17,531 nucleotides of DNA, taken from NCBI GenBank assembly GCA_964612995.1, contig CAZTGE010000085.1, positions 1-17,531 on the forward strand. Direction: 5' to 3'. How positions within the stretch are numbered: the stretch's first letter is position 1; each line of letters begins with the position of its first letter. Under the pieces are notes generated by a model. It was not told the origin of the DNA. It did not search any database and saw only the letters and a program-made list of their open reading frames with translations. The stretch is from SLQH01 sp964612995. GTDB taxonomy: Bacteria; Planctomycetota; UBA11346. This document shows positions 7,422 through 15,538 of the stretch, in pieces. The translations under genes and the position numbers were made by a program.

Positions 7422-8447
7422 ATGGGGGAATCGGGAGCGACCGTACCGCAATCGGAGCGCGAGGGCGAGCTGGTCGCCCGTCTGGTCGCCGCCCGCGAAC
7501 GGCTGCTCGGCGAGGTGCACAAGGTCATCGTCGGCCAGGAGGACGCGCTCGAGCAGATGGTGCTGGCCATCCTCTGCCGCGGCCATTGCCTGCTCCAGGG
7601 CGTGCCCGGACTGGCCAAGACGGCGATGGTCCAGACCCTCGGTCGGGTGTTGGATCTGCAGTTCAGCCGCATCCAGTTCACCCCCGACCTGATGCCGAGC
7701 GACATCACCGGCACTGACATCATCCAGGAGGATCCGCAGACCGGACGGCGCCAGTACGAGTTCATGCCCGGTCCGCTGTTCGGCAATCTGCTGCTCGCCG
7801 ACGAGATCAACCGCGCGCCGCCCAAGACCCAGGCGGCCCTGCTCGAGGCGATGCAGGAACGCCGCGTCACCGCGCGCGGCCACGCCTACGAACTGCCCGA
7901 TCCCTTCTTCGTGCTCGCGACGCAGAACCCGATCGAGCAGGAAGGCACCTACCCCCTGCCCGAGGCCCAGCTCGACCGCTTCATGTTCATGATCCTGCTC
8001 GACTACCCTGAGCAGGCAGACGAGATCGAGATCCTGCGGCGGACCACCGGCGATCTGCACCCGGAGCTCGATCGGTTGTTCGATGGCGAGGAGCTGGTCG
8101 AGCTGCAGGACCTGGTGCGCCGGGTGCCGGTGGCCGGACCGGTCTACGAGCGCGCGGTCGACCTGGTCCGCGCGACCCGACCGGGGGTGGCCGAGGTTCC
8201 AGAGGCCACGCGCTACCTCCAGTGGGGTGCAGGGCCACGTGCCGGACAGATGCTGATCATCGGGGGCAAAGCCCGAGCCCTGCTGCGCGGCCGGTTCCAT
8301 GTCACCACCGACGACATCGACGCGCTCGCGGCACCGGTACTGCGGCACCGGGTGGTGACGACCTTCGCCGCTCAGGCTGCCGGGCTCGATCCCGACCTGC
8401 TGATCGAGCGCATCATCGCCCATCTCGCGCGCGAGAGAGACGGCTGA
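7422..8447 (+). CDS. moxR: MoxR-family AAA+ ATPase
   Basis: This is a 341-aa cytoplasmic ATPase. The Walker A motif is GVPGLAKT (residues 60-67), Walker B is LLLADEIN (123-130), sensor 1 is the ATQNPIEQEGTYPLPEAQLDR block (166-186), and a GPRA sensor-2-like motif is at 271-274. Characterised family members act as chaperones that mature or regulate vWA-domain partners, and the three genes downstream encode such partners. The start at 7422 is preceded by a strong purine-rich Shine-Dalgarno (AGGGGGAAGG) 5 bases away; an upstream in-frame ATG at 7398 lacks one. Its stop overlaps the next start (TGATG). Length is normal. The family call is secure; the target process is unknown. Confidence 0.95.
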   Translation: MGESGATVPQSEREGELVARLVAARERLLGEVHKVIVGQEDALEQMVLAILCRGHCLLQGVPGLAKTAMVQTLGRVLDLQFSRIQFTPDLMPSDITGTDIIQEDPQTGRRQYEFMPGPLFGNLLLADEINRAPPKTQAALLEAMQERRVTARGHAYELPDPFFVLATQNPIEQEGTYPLPEAQLDRFMFMILLDYPEQADEIEILRRTTGDLHPELDRLFDGEELVELQDLVRRVPVAGPVYERAVDLVRATRPGVAEVPEATRYLQWGAGPRAGQMLIIGGKARALLRGRFHVTTDDIDALAAPVLRHRVVTTFAAQAAGLDPDLLIERIIAHLARERDG

Positions 8448-9349
8448 TGCCGCTGTTGCCGACCGTGCAGCAGGAGGTACTCGAGCGGCTGGGGCGGGTG
8501 GCGGTGGCCGCGCGCCACGCGGTCGAGAGCCTGCTGACCGGCCAGCACTCCAGCATCCACCGTGGCTTGTCGGTCGAGTTCGCCGGTCATCGCCCCTATC
8601 AGCCTGGCGATGACCTGCGTCACCTCGATTGGACCGTCTGGGCCCGGACCGATCGCCTCGATGTCAAGGTCTACGAGGAGGAGACGCGCCTGCGCGCGGC
8701 GCTGGTGGTCGACTACTCCGGATCGATGGCCTATGGCTCGCTCGAGCGCAGCAAGCTCGACTACGCGCGGATCCTCGCCGCCGCGCTCGGCGTGCTGATG
8801 GTGCGCCAGGGCGATGCGGTCGGCCTGGCCTGTTGCGACACGGCGGTGCGCGAGTTCGTGCCGCCGGCGGCATCGATGGCGCATCTGCTCGGCCTGCTCG
8901 AACGCCTCGAGGCCAACACCGCCGGCGGCGAAACCGATCTTGCCGACGTGCTCGACGATCTGGCCGAACGCCTGCGCCGCCGCGGACTGGTGATCCTGAT
9001 CAGTGACTGCATCACCGATCCGCGGCGGTTGGTCGAATCGCTCAAGCACCTGCGCCATCGCCGCCAGGATGTGCGCGTGTTCCAGCTGCTCGATCCGGCC
9101 GAAGCGGAGTTCCCTTTCACCGGCACGGTGGAGTTCACCGGCCTGGAACGCGAGCCACGGCGCAAGCTCGATGCCGACCGGATCGGACGGCGCTACCGCG
9201 AGGCGCTCGATGCGCATCGGCGCGCGCTCGCTGCCGGCTGTCACGCGGCCGGGATCGCGCTGCATCCCTGTCGCACCGACGAGGATCCGGTGCTGGTGCT
9301 GGTGCGCGCGCTCGAGGGGCAGGGGGGCGGCGCCCGGAGGCGGCGGTGA
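8447..9349 (+). CDS. DUF58 domain protein (vWA-type fold)
   Basis: This is a 300-aa soluble protein. It has the DUF58 signature around residues 47-80 (GHRPYQPGDDLRHLDW, then ARTDRLDVKVYEEE). A vWA-like metal-ion site follows: D89-x-S91-x-S93 in VVDYSGSMAYG, a threonine at 163 (GGETDL) and D187 in LISDCITDP. Family members are regularly encoded directly after moxR and are thought to be its partners. The start overlaps the moxR stop (TGATG) and the stop overlaps the next start (GTGA), so the proteins are probably made in step. The C-terminal ~20 residues are Gly/Arg-rich. No membrane segment is visible. Its role in the complex is inferred from family context only. Confidence 0.93.
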   Translation: MPLLPTVQQEVLERLGRVAVAARHAVESLLTGQHSSIHRGLSVEFAGHRPYQPGDDLRHLDWTVWARTDRLDVKVYEEETRLRAALVVDYSGSMAYGSLERSKLDYARILAAALGVLMVRQGDAVGLACCDTAVREFVPPAASMAHLLGLLERLEANTAGGETDLADVLDDLAERLRRRGLVILISDCITDPRRLVESLKHLRHRRQDVRVFQLLDPAEAEFPFTGTVEFTGLEREPRRKLDADRIGRRYREALDAHRRALAAGCHAAGIALHPCRTDEDPVLVLVRALEGQGGGARRRR

Positions 9350-11535
9350 TTCTGCTCAACCCCGGTCTGCTCGGCGGTCTGGCGGTGGCCCTGCTGCCGT
9401 TGGTGATCCACCTGCTGCATCGTCGTCGGGCGCATCGGGTGCAGTGGGGCGCGATGCGTTTCCTGGAGATCCTGCTGGCCACCAGCCGCCGGCGCCTGGC
9501 GCTCGAACGCTGGTTGTTGCTGGGCTTGCGCTGCCTGATCCTGGCCCTGATCGCGCTCGCGCTCTGTCGCCCGGCGCTGGTCTCCGGCCCGGCACCGGAG
9601 GAGCGGATCGTGCGCAACGGGCGCACCGCGGCGATCCTGTTGATCGATGACTCGCTCTCGACGGCCGTAGGTCGCGGTCAACCGCGGATGGAGGCGGTCA
9701 AGGCCCTGGCCCAGGCCTACCTCGACAGCCTCGAACCGGGCGACGAGGTCAGCGTGCTCACAGCGTCGGGCCTGGCCGATCCGCCCGGCGACCCATTGTT
9801 CGACCTTGACAGCGCGCGGGCGCTGGTCGCGGGGCTGCACGCGAGCCAGACAACGGCTGACATCCCCGAGTTGCTCGCCGCCGGCAGCGCGCAGATATCG
9901 CGGCACCTCAACCCGGCGGTCGAGCTGGTGCTGCTCACCGACGGCGCGGCAGCCGGATGGCAGGCCGAGGACCGCGCGTTGTGGAGTGAACTGTGTTCAC
10001 GCCTGCGTACGCCCGGTGCACGCGAGGCGGGTACCCGCGGCTATCCGCGCCTGTTCGTCTGCACCCCGCCGGCGCGCGCGGGCGAGGAGAACCTCGGCAT
10101 CGCCGCGCTCGACAGCCAGCGGGCGCTGATTCCGCCGGCAACGCCGATCGCCTTGCGCGTGGCGGTGTTCCACCATGGCCGCCGGGTGCGGGCCGACACC
10201 CGGATCCAGTTGCGGGTCGACGGGCGGATCGTCGCCGAGCGTGCGATCCGGCTCAAACCCGGGCAGGAGCAGGAGGCGGTATTCACGCACGCCTTCGCGC
10301 AGCCGGGCAGCCACGTGGTCGAGGCGATCCTGCTGGGGGCACGCGATGATCTGCCCGATGACGACCGGCGACTGCTCGCGCTCGAAGTGGCCGAACGCGA
10401 GGCGGTGCTGTTGGTCGAGGGCCACCAGGGCCCGGGGCTCGGCGGCAGCCTGGCCTTTGTCGCCGCGGCCCTGGCGCCCGAGCCGGAGGAGCCCGGGCTG
10501 TTTGCCCCGCGGCGGATCGCGGTGACCGAGCTCGCCGGCCACGATCTCACGCCTTACCGCGTGGTCGTGCTCGGCGATGTGCCCGCACTCGAGGCTGAGG
10601 CGGTCGCCGCACTCGAGCGTCATCTGGTCGCTGGCGGCGGCATCCTGCTGACCGTCGGTCCGGAGACCGACGCCGGGGTGGCCAATCGCAGCTGGGCTCG
10701 CGGCGGCGATGGTTTCCTGCCCGCACCGATCGCGGAACCGGTCACGTCGAGCTCGGCCCTGTTCCCACGTACCGTCGCAGGCTCGCATCGGGCTCTGCGG
10801 GCCTTCATCGGCACCCCGCAAGCGGCCTGGCAGGATACCCGGGTGCGCCGGTACCTGCGCCTCGACACCGCGGCGGTGCCGCCGGGCGAGCTCCAGGTGC
10901 TGCTGGCGCTCAGCGATGGCAGTTCGCTGCTGGTCGAACGCCGGCGCGGCCTGGGGGCGGTGATGATGCTGAGTACCAGCGCCGACCCGAGCTGGTCAGA
11001 CCTCGCGCTGCAGCCGGCCTTTGCGCCGCTGATCCGGGGGACGGTGGCGCATCTGGGGGGTCGTGTGTTTCCGCCGCGCAATCTGGTTCCCGGGCAGGCC
11101 CTGGCCCATCCCGGCGCCAGCGATGAGCGCGTGGTGAGCGTGGTCGACGACGCTGGCCGCGACCTGCCGGTCACGGCGACGGCCTGGCGTGGCAAGCCGG
11201 TGTTCGCAACCCGACCGCTCGAGCGGGCCGGAGTCTACACCGTGCGCGATGGTCTGGAGGCGATCCACTACGCGGTGGCGGTCGATCCGCGCGAGGGGGG
11301 TCTGGCCCCGTTGGGCTGGCAGCGCCTGCATCGATTGCTCGCGCCGGTCGCGCCGGTGACGGTAACCAACCCCGAGCGCCTGCGAGCGCTGTTCGCAGCC
11401 GGGGCGCGCGAACACCACGAACTCTGGCGGCAGATGGTGGTGGTGGCACTGCTGCTGCTGATCGCGGAACTGCTGCTGGTGCGCCGCACCACCCGGGCCG
11501 AGCGCGGGGTGGCTCTCGGGCGGGAGCCGTCCTGA
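9346..11535 (+). CDS. BatA-like membrane protein with vWA and inactive-looking glutamine-amidotransferase-like domains
   Basis: This encodes 729 aa from a GTG at 9346, with GGAGG 5 bases upstream and overlap with the DUF58 stop. Residues 1-80 match the BatA-type N-terminal double-membrane-helix domain: segments at about 7-24 and 56-77 around RRRAHRVQWGAMRFL, ending ALALCRPAL. A vWA domain follows (about 93-240) with MIDAS residues D101-x-S103-x-S105, T170 and D199. Residues about 262-345 are Ig-like. Residues about 352-440 resemble a class I glutamine-amidotransferase fold without the nucleophile-elbow cysteine. A C-terminal membrane helix spans about 695-712, so most of the vWA-to-GATase part should lie on one side of the membrane, probably outside. 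It is a likely MoxR partner. Homologues were first linked to aerotolerance, which cannot be assumed here. Confidence 0.9.
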   Translation: MILLNPGLLGGLAVALLPLVIHLLHRRRAHRVQWGAMRFLEILLATSRRRLALERWLLLGLRCLILALIALALCRPALVSGPAPEERIVRNGRTAAILLIDDSLSTAVGRGQPRMEAVKALAQAYLDSLEPGDEVSVLTASGLADPPGDPLFDLDSARALVAGLHASQTTADIPELLAAGSAQISRHLNPAVELVLLTDGAAAGWQAEDRALWSELCSRLRTPGAREAGTRGYPRLFVCTPPARAGEENLGIAALDSQRALIPPATPIALRVAVFHHGRRVRADTRIQLRVDGRIVAERAIRLKPGQEQEAVFTHAFAQPGSHVVEAILLGARDDLPDDDRRLLALEVAEREAVLLVEGHQGPGLGGSLAFVAAALAPEPEEPGLFAPRRIAVTELAGHDLTPYRVVVLGDVPALEAEAVAALERHLVAGGGILLTVGPETDAGVANRSWARGGDGFLPAPIAEPVTSSSALFPRTVAGSHRALRAFIGTPQAAWQDTRVRRYLRLDTAAVPPGELQVLLALSDGSSLLVERRRGLGAVMMLSTSADPSWSDLALQPAFAPLIRGTVAHLGGRVFPPRNLVPGQALAHPGASDERVVSVVDDAGRDLPVTATAWRGKPVFATRPLERAGVYTVRDGLEAIHYAVAVDPREGGLAPLGWQRLHRLLAPVAPVTVTNPERLRALFAAGAREHHELWRQMVVVALLLLIAELLLVRRTTRAERGVALGREPS

Positions 11536-14500
11536 TGGGAGCACGCGAACTGGCTTTCGTCGGCTTGCCGTTCTGGCTCGTGGTACCGTTGGCCGTGACC
11601 CTGACGTGGCTGCTACTGCGGGTCTACCGCGAGGAACTGGCGCAGTGCTCGCGTGCGACGCGCATCGGGCTCGCGAGCCTGCGCGTCGGCGCCGGCCTGC
11701 TGCTGCTCGGCCTGCTGCTCGAGCCGGTATCGACCCGCATCGCCGTGCACACGCGCAAGCCACGGCTGAGCGTGCTGGTCGACTCCTCGCGCTCCATGGC
11801 CGTGCGCGACGAGGCGCTGGATCCGGGGCAGCGTCTCGATCTGGCCCAGGCGACCGGTCTGCTCGCGAGTGCAGCGCGCGACACCATAGCACGCGATGCG
11901 GCCGACGTGCTCGGTGCGGTACTCGCCGACCTGCCGCAGATCCTGGCCCGCTTCGGTTCGGGGGTGCCCGGAGCCGATGACTCGCTGGTCAGTGATGAAC
12001 GTCTGGCCGCGCACCGCGTTGCCCTGGCCCGCTGTGCGCGGCGGATGGTCGGGCGGCCGGAGATCGTCGCCGGGCTCGAAGCAGCCGCCGACCTGCTCGC
12101 GCGCTCGCTCGAACCCGAGGCGGTCGCGGCGCACGCCGCGCTTGCCGCGGAGTGGGATCGGTGGCGTGCGCGCGGGCGTGCGCTGCTGCGTCGCTGTCGC
12201 CAGGCCCAGACCCAGGCCGACGCGGCACTCGTCAACGGCGCTGAATCCGGTTCTGCGCTCGCACGGGCGCTTGCGCGACTCGAGCGCAGCTCCCGGCGTG
12301 AGCGAGCGGGAATGATTCTGGACCACAGCCTGTTGCCCCGGTTGCGCGAACGCTGCGTGGTGCGGGTGATGGCGCTCGCGCCCTCGCTGCGGCGTATCGG
12401 TACTGACGCGTTGGTGGACGTGGATCCGGGCGCACTGATCGAGGCCACCGACTTCGCCGGCCCCTTGCGCGCGCTCGCGCGCAGCGCCCGCCGGGGGCAA
12501 GACGCCGGGGTGCTGATCATAAGCGATGGTCGCAGCACCGCCGGCGGCGACCCCTTGCCAGCGGTGCGCTCGCTCGCCGCACGCGGGATCCGCACCGGCG
12601 CGGTGCTGGTCGGCGATCCGGCGGTACCGCGCGACGCGGTGATCGGCGCGATCCTCGGCCCCGACCGGGTCTCGGCCGGCGAGCAGGTGCGCTTCGATGT
12701 ACGTTTCCGCATCGCCGGGCTCGGCGAGCAGCCCTTCGCGCTGGTGCTCACCGGCGAGGACGGTCTGCAGCTCGAGCGACAGGTGCGTGGCTCGCCGGGC
12801 TGGCAGCAGGAACGCTTCGAGTTCGCCGTCGGCGAGCCGGGGGTGGTCAACTACCGTGTCGAGCTGCAACCGCTCGCACCCCCGAGCGAGCGTCGCGAGC
12901 CGCCGGTCGGGGCCCTGCAGCGCCAGGTGTGGAAGGGGCTCGACGGGGCCACGATCGCCGGGCTCACCCGCAGCGAGCGTTTTGTCGAGGATGCGCCGGA
13001 CCTGCAGCAGCACATCACCGCCGCCCGCGCGCCAGCCCAGTGGGGCGATCAGTACGGCCAGCGCCTGCGTGGCTGGATCCTGCCGCCGGAGACCGGGACC
13101 TACCGCTTCTGGCTGCATGGTGACGACGCCGCGCAGCTGTGGCTGGGCACCGACGCCGATCCACAGGGTCGCACGCTGATCGCGGCGGTCGGACAGGACC
13201 CAGGCGCGGAAGCCGAAGACGCGAGTCGCGAGCAGGGGCGCTCGGAGCCGATCCGGCTCAGCGGCGGCGAGCCCTACTATTTCGAGGTCCTGCACAAGGA
13301 GAGCAGCGGGGCCGACATCGTAGCGGTCGATTGGCAGCTGCCCGATGCCAGCCTCGAGCGACCGATTCCCGGGCGCCGGCTGATCCCCTTCGATGCCGAT
13401 CTCGCGGCCTGGCGGTCCGCGTCGGGGTCGCGGGTCGAGGCCGAGGCCACGACGGCCAACAATCACGCACGCAAGGCAGTGGTGATCGCGCGCGATCCGC
13501 TGCGGATCCTGCTGGTCGATCACAAACCGCGCTGGGAGAGCCGCTACCTCGCCAACCTGTTCGCGCGCGACGAACGGGTGGAGCTGGAGCGCCGCTTCCG
13601 GGCGGTGCGTCTGCCGCGGCGCGAATATGCGCTGTTGCCGGCGACCCAGGCCGAACTCGATCGTTTCGACGTGATCGTGTTCGGCGATCTGCGCCCCGAC
13701 GAGCTGCGCGCCGGCGACCAGGAGCGCCTCGCGCATTTCGTCGAGCGGCGCGGCGGGTGCCTGGTGTTTCTCGCTGGACCGCGGGCCCTGCCCGGGTCCT
13801 ACTCGCTCGGCCGTATCGCCGACCTGCTGCCGGTGGTGCTCACCGGTCGGGGTGGCGCGGCGGGTGGGCGGCGCGCGCGCATCGGCCTCGAGCTCGGGCC
13901 GGCGGGCGAATCGAGCCCGATCACTGGTGTGCTCGACGACCCGGCGCTCAACCAGCGCCTGTTTCCCGCGCTGCCGCCGATGACCTGGATCGCGCCGAGC
14001 GTGCGCGCCAAGCTGGCGGCGCGCGTCCTGCTGCGCAGCGCCGGTCCGGACGCGCTGCCGGCAGCTGTGCAACAGCGCGTCGGTGGTGGGCGGGTGTTCT
14101 ACCTCGGGGTCGAGGAGACCTGGCGCTGGCGGTCGCGTATCGGCGGCCGCGTGCATCGGACCTTCTGGCATCAGGTTCTGCGCTGGGGCCTGGGCGCGCG
14201 CCTGCGCGGAACCACGCAGCGCCTGCGGGTGGCGGTGGATCGCGTATTGGTGGCTCCGGGCGAGCCAGTGGAGGTGCGCGCGCGCGCGCGCCTGGCCGAC
14301 GGGCGGCCGAGCCCGCTTCCGCCCCGCGTCGCGCTCGAACGGCTTGATCCCGCTGAAGCCGGAGACGCGCTGATGCACCCGGGGCTGGGCATGCAGCCAA
14401 TCGCGGGGGTCGCGGACCTGTTCCGCCACCGCTTCGCCGACCTGGACGTGGGCCGCTACCGTCTACGGGTGGGTGTGCCACACCCGGGCTTCGCCGGAAT

Positions 14501-14786
14501 GGAGGAGGTCCGCGATCTGCTGGTGCGCCCGCGGCGCAGCAACGAGATGGTCGAGCTGGCCGCTGATCTGGCCAACCTGCAGAAGATCGCCGCGGCCGGT
14601 GATGGGCGAGCGGCGCCGGTGGCCGGGATCGACGCGGTGGTCGCGGACCTGCTCGCCGGGGTCGAGCCGCGCACGGTGCGCGAGCGCAGCTCGACCGCGT
14701 TGTGGGACACCCATGCGGTGCTGCTGCTCATCGCGTTGGTGCTCGGGGCGGAATGGCTGTGGCGCAAACGCGTCGCTCTGCCCTGA
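11535..14786 (+). CDS. Large Bat-like membrane protein: interrupted vWA domain, embedded PA14 module, GATase-like domain
   Basis: This encodes 1083 aa, with GGGAG 8 bases before an ATG that overlaps the previous stop (TGATG). Membrane helices lie at about 10-28 and 44-62, and one C-terminally at 1060-1075. A vWA fold opens at 80-90 (MIDAS DSSRS), is interrupted by a long helical stretch (about 107-270), and resumes at T305 (ATDFAGPL) and D331 (IISDGRSTAG). An Ig-like region (about 368-447) is split by a PA14 module (about 462-620: RQVWKGLDG, YGQRLRGWILPPETGTYRFW, HGDDAAQLWLGTD, IPGRRLIP) before resuming around 634-652. A GATase-like domain without catalytic cysteine spans about 656-770. PA14 modules often bind carbohydrate, so the extracytoplasmic part may contact wall or matrix glycans. 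It is the last gene of the moxR operon and convergent with metW. Confidence 0.9.
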   Translation: MGARELAFVGLPFWLVVPLAVTLTWLLLRVYREELAQCSRATRIGLASLRVGAGLLLLGLLLEPVSTRIAVHTRKPRLSVLVDSSRSMAVRDEALDPGQRLDLAQATGLLASAARDTIARDAADVLGAVLADLPQILARFGSGVPGADDSLVSDERLAAHRVALARCARRMVGRPEIVAGLEAAADLLARSLEPEAVAAHAALAAEWDRWRARGRALLRRCRQAQTQADAALVNGAESGSALARALARLERSSRRERAGMILDHSLLPRLRERCVVRVMALAPSLRRIGTDALVDVDPGALIEATDFAGPLRALARSARRGQDAGVLIISDGRSTAGGDPLPAVRSLAARGIRTGAVLVGDPAVPRDAVIGAILGPDRVSAGEQVRFDVRFRIAGLGEQPFALVLTGEDGLQLERQVRGSPGWQQERFEFAVGEPGVVNYRVELQPLAPPSERREPPVGALQRQVWKGLDGATIAGLTRSERFVEDAPDLQQHITAARAPAQWGDQYGQRLRGWILPPETGTYRFWLHGDDAAQLWLGTDADPQGRTLIAAVGQDPGAEAEDASREQGRSEPIRLSGGEPYYFEVLHKESSGADIVAVDWQLPDASLERPIPGRRLIPFDADLAAWRSASGSRVEAEATTANNHARKAVVIARDPLRILLVDHKPRWESRYLANLFARDERVELERRFRAVRLPRREYALLPATQAELDRFDVIVFGDLRPDELRAGDQERLAHFVERRGGCLVFLAGPRALPGSYSLGRIADLLPVVLTGRGGAAGGRRARIGLELGPAGESSPITGVLDDPALNQRLFPALPPMTWIAPSVRAKLAARVLLRSAGPDALPAAVQQRVGGGRVFYLGVEETWRWRSRIGGRVHRTFWHQVLRWGLGARLRGTTQRLRVAVDRVLVAPGEPVEVRARARLADGRPSPLPPRVALERLDPAEAGDALMHPGLGMQPIAGVADLFRHRFADLDVGRYRLRVGVPHPGFAGMEEVRDLLVRPRRSNEMVELAADLANLQKIAAAGDGRAAPVAGIDAVVADLLAGVEPRTVRERSSTALWDTHAVLLLIALVLGAEWLWRKRVALP

Positions 14787-14815
14787 TACGCGTCGACGTG
14801 CGGCCACGCTGTGCG

Positions 14816-15538
14816 TCAACGGCTGACGATGAACAGCGCTTCGGAGGCGTGCAGGTTGTCTCCGGGGGCGTAGGGGCGCACCGCGCCCTCGACCAGCACG
14901 TGGCCGGCCTCGATCGCCGCGCCGGCCTCGTGGACCCAGACCAGGAAGTCGTTGATCGAACAGAGGTGGATATTTGGAGTGTCGTACCAGCTGTGCGGGA
15001 GCTGGCGGGTCACCGGCATATGCCCGTGGAGCACCAGATCGAGGCGCACCCGCCAGTGGGCGAAATTGGGGAAGGTGACCACGCCGTGGCGGCCGACGCG
15101 CAGCATCTCCTCGAGCAGGCGGTCGGGGCGGCGCAGGGTCTGCAGGGTCTCCTCGAGCACGACCACGTCGAAGGTCGCGTCGGGGAACTGCTTGAGGCCC
15201 TCATCGATATCGGCCTGGAGCACCGGCACCCCGCGTTCGATGCAGGCGACGACCTCCATCGCGTCGATCTCCACGCCCTGGGGCGTGACCCCGCGTTCGC
15301 GCACCAGGCGCTCGAGCAGCTCGCCTGAACCGCAGCCGAGGTCGAGCACGCGCGCATTGGGCGGGACGAACTGCATGATCAGCTCGTCCTGCCAGCGGTA
15401 GGGGATGGCCTCGGTCTGGTCGTTGGCGACCAGGACGGCCTGGCGCAGCGATTCCACGCTCACGCCCTGTTCGGCGAAGCGCTCGGCGAGGAAGGCGGTG
15501 ATGTGCGCGATCTCTGCGGCGGCGGCTTTGTCCTTCAT
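14816..15538 (-). CDS. metW: Methionine biosynthesis protein MetW (SAM-dependent methyltransferase fold)
   Basis: This is a 240-aa cytoplasmic protein. The SAM-binding motif I is VLDLGCGSGELL (residues 64-75). The MetW hallmarks LHGHMPVT, LPHSWYDTPNIHLCSINDF and the YAPGDNLHASEALF end are all present. MetW works with MetX in methionine synthesis; the methyltransferase reaction itself is not established for the family. The ATG at 15538 has GGAGGG 7 bases upstream and overlaps the metX stop (ATGA), so the two genes are translationally coupled. It is about 45 residues longer than typical MetW, the excess being a helical N-terminal segment before the Rossmann fold. It converges with the moxR operon over a 29-bp gap in which I see no terminator. 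Confidence 0.95.
   Translation of the reverse strand: MKDKAAAAEIAHITAFLAERFAEQGVSVESLRQAVLVANDQTEAIPYRWQDELIMQFVPPNARVLDLGCGSGELLERLVRERGVTPQGVEIDAMEVVACIERGVPVLQADIDEGLKQFPDATFDVVVLEETLQTLRRPDRLLEEMLRVGRHGVVTFPNFAHWRVRLDLVLHGHMPVTRQLPHSWYDTPNIHLCSINDFLVWVHEAGAAIEAGHVLVEGAVRPYAPGDNLHASEALFIVSR

Noticed and set aside
7278..8423. A long N-terminal extension of the sigma-factor frame
   Set aside because: The frame stays open only because it runs antisense through moxR. The sigma domain begins just after the ATG at 7277.
11613..14429. A 938-codon open frame on the minus strand
   Set aside because: It is antisense to the 1083-aa Bat-like gene, whose vWA, PA14 and GATase-like motifs clearly define the coding strand.
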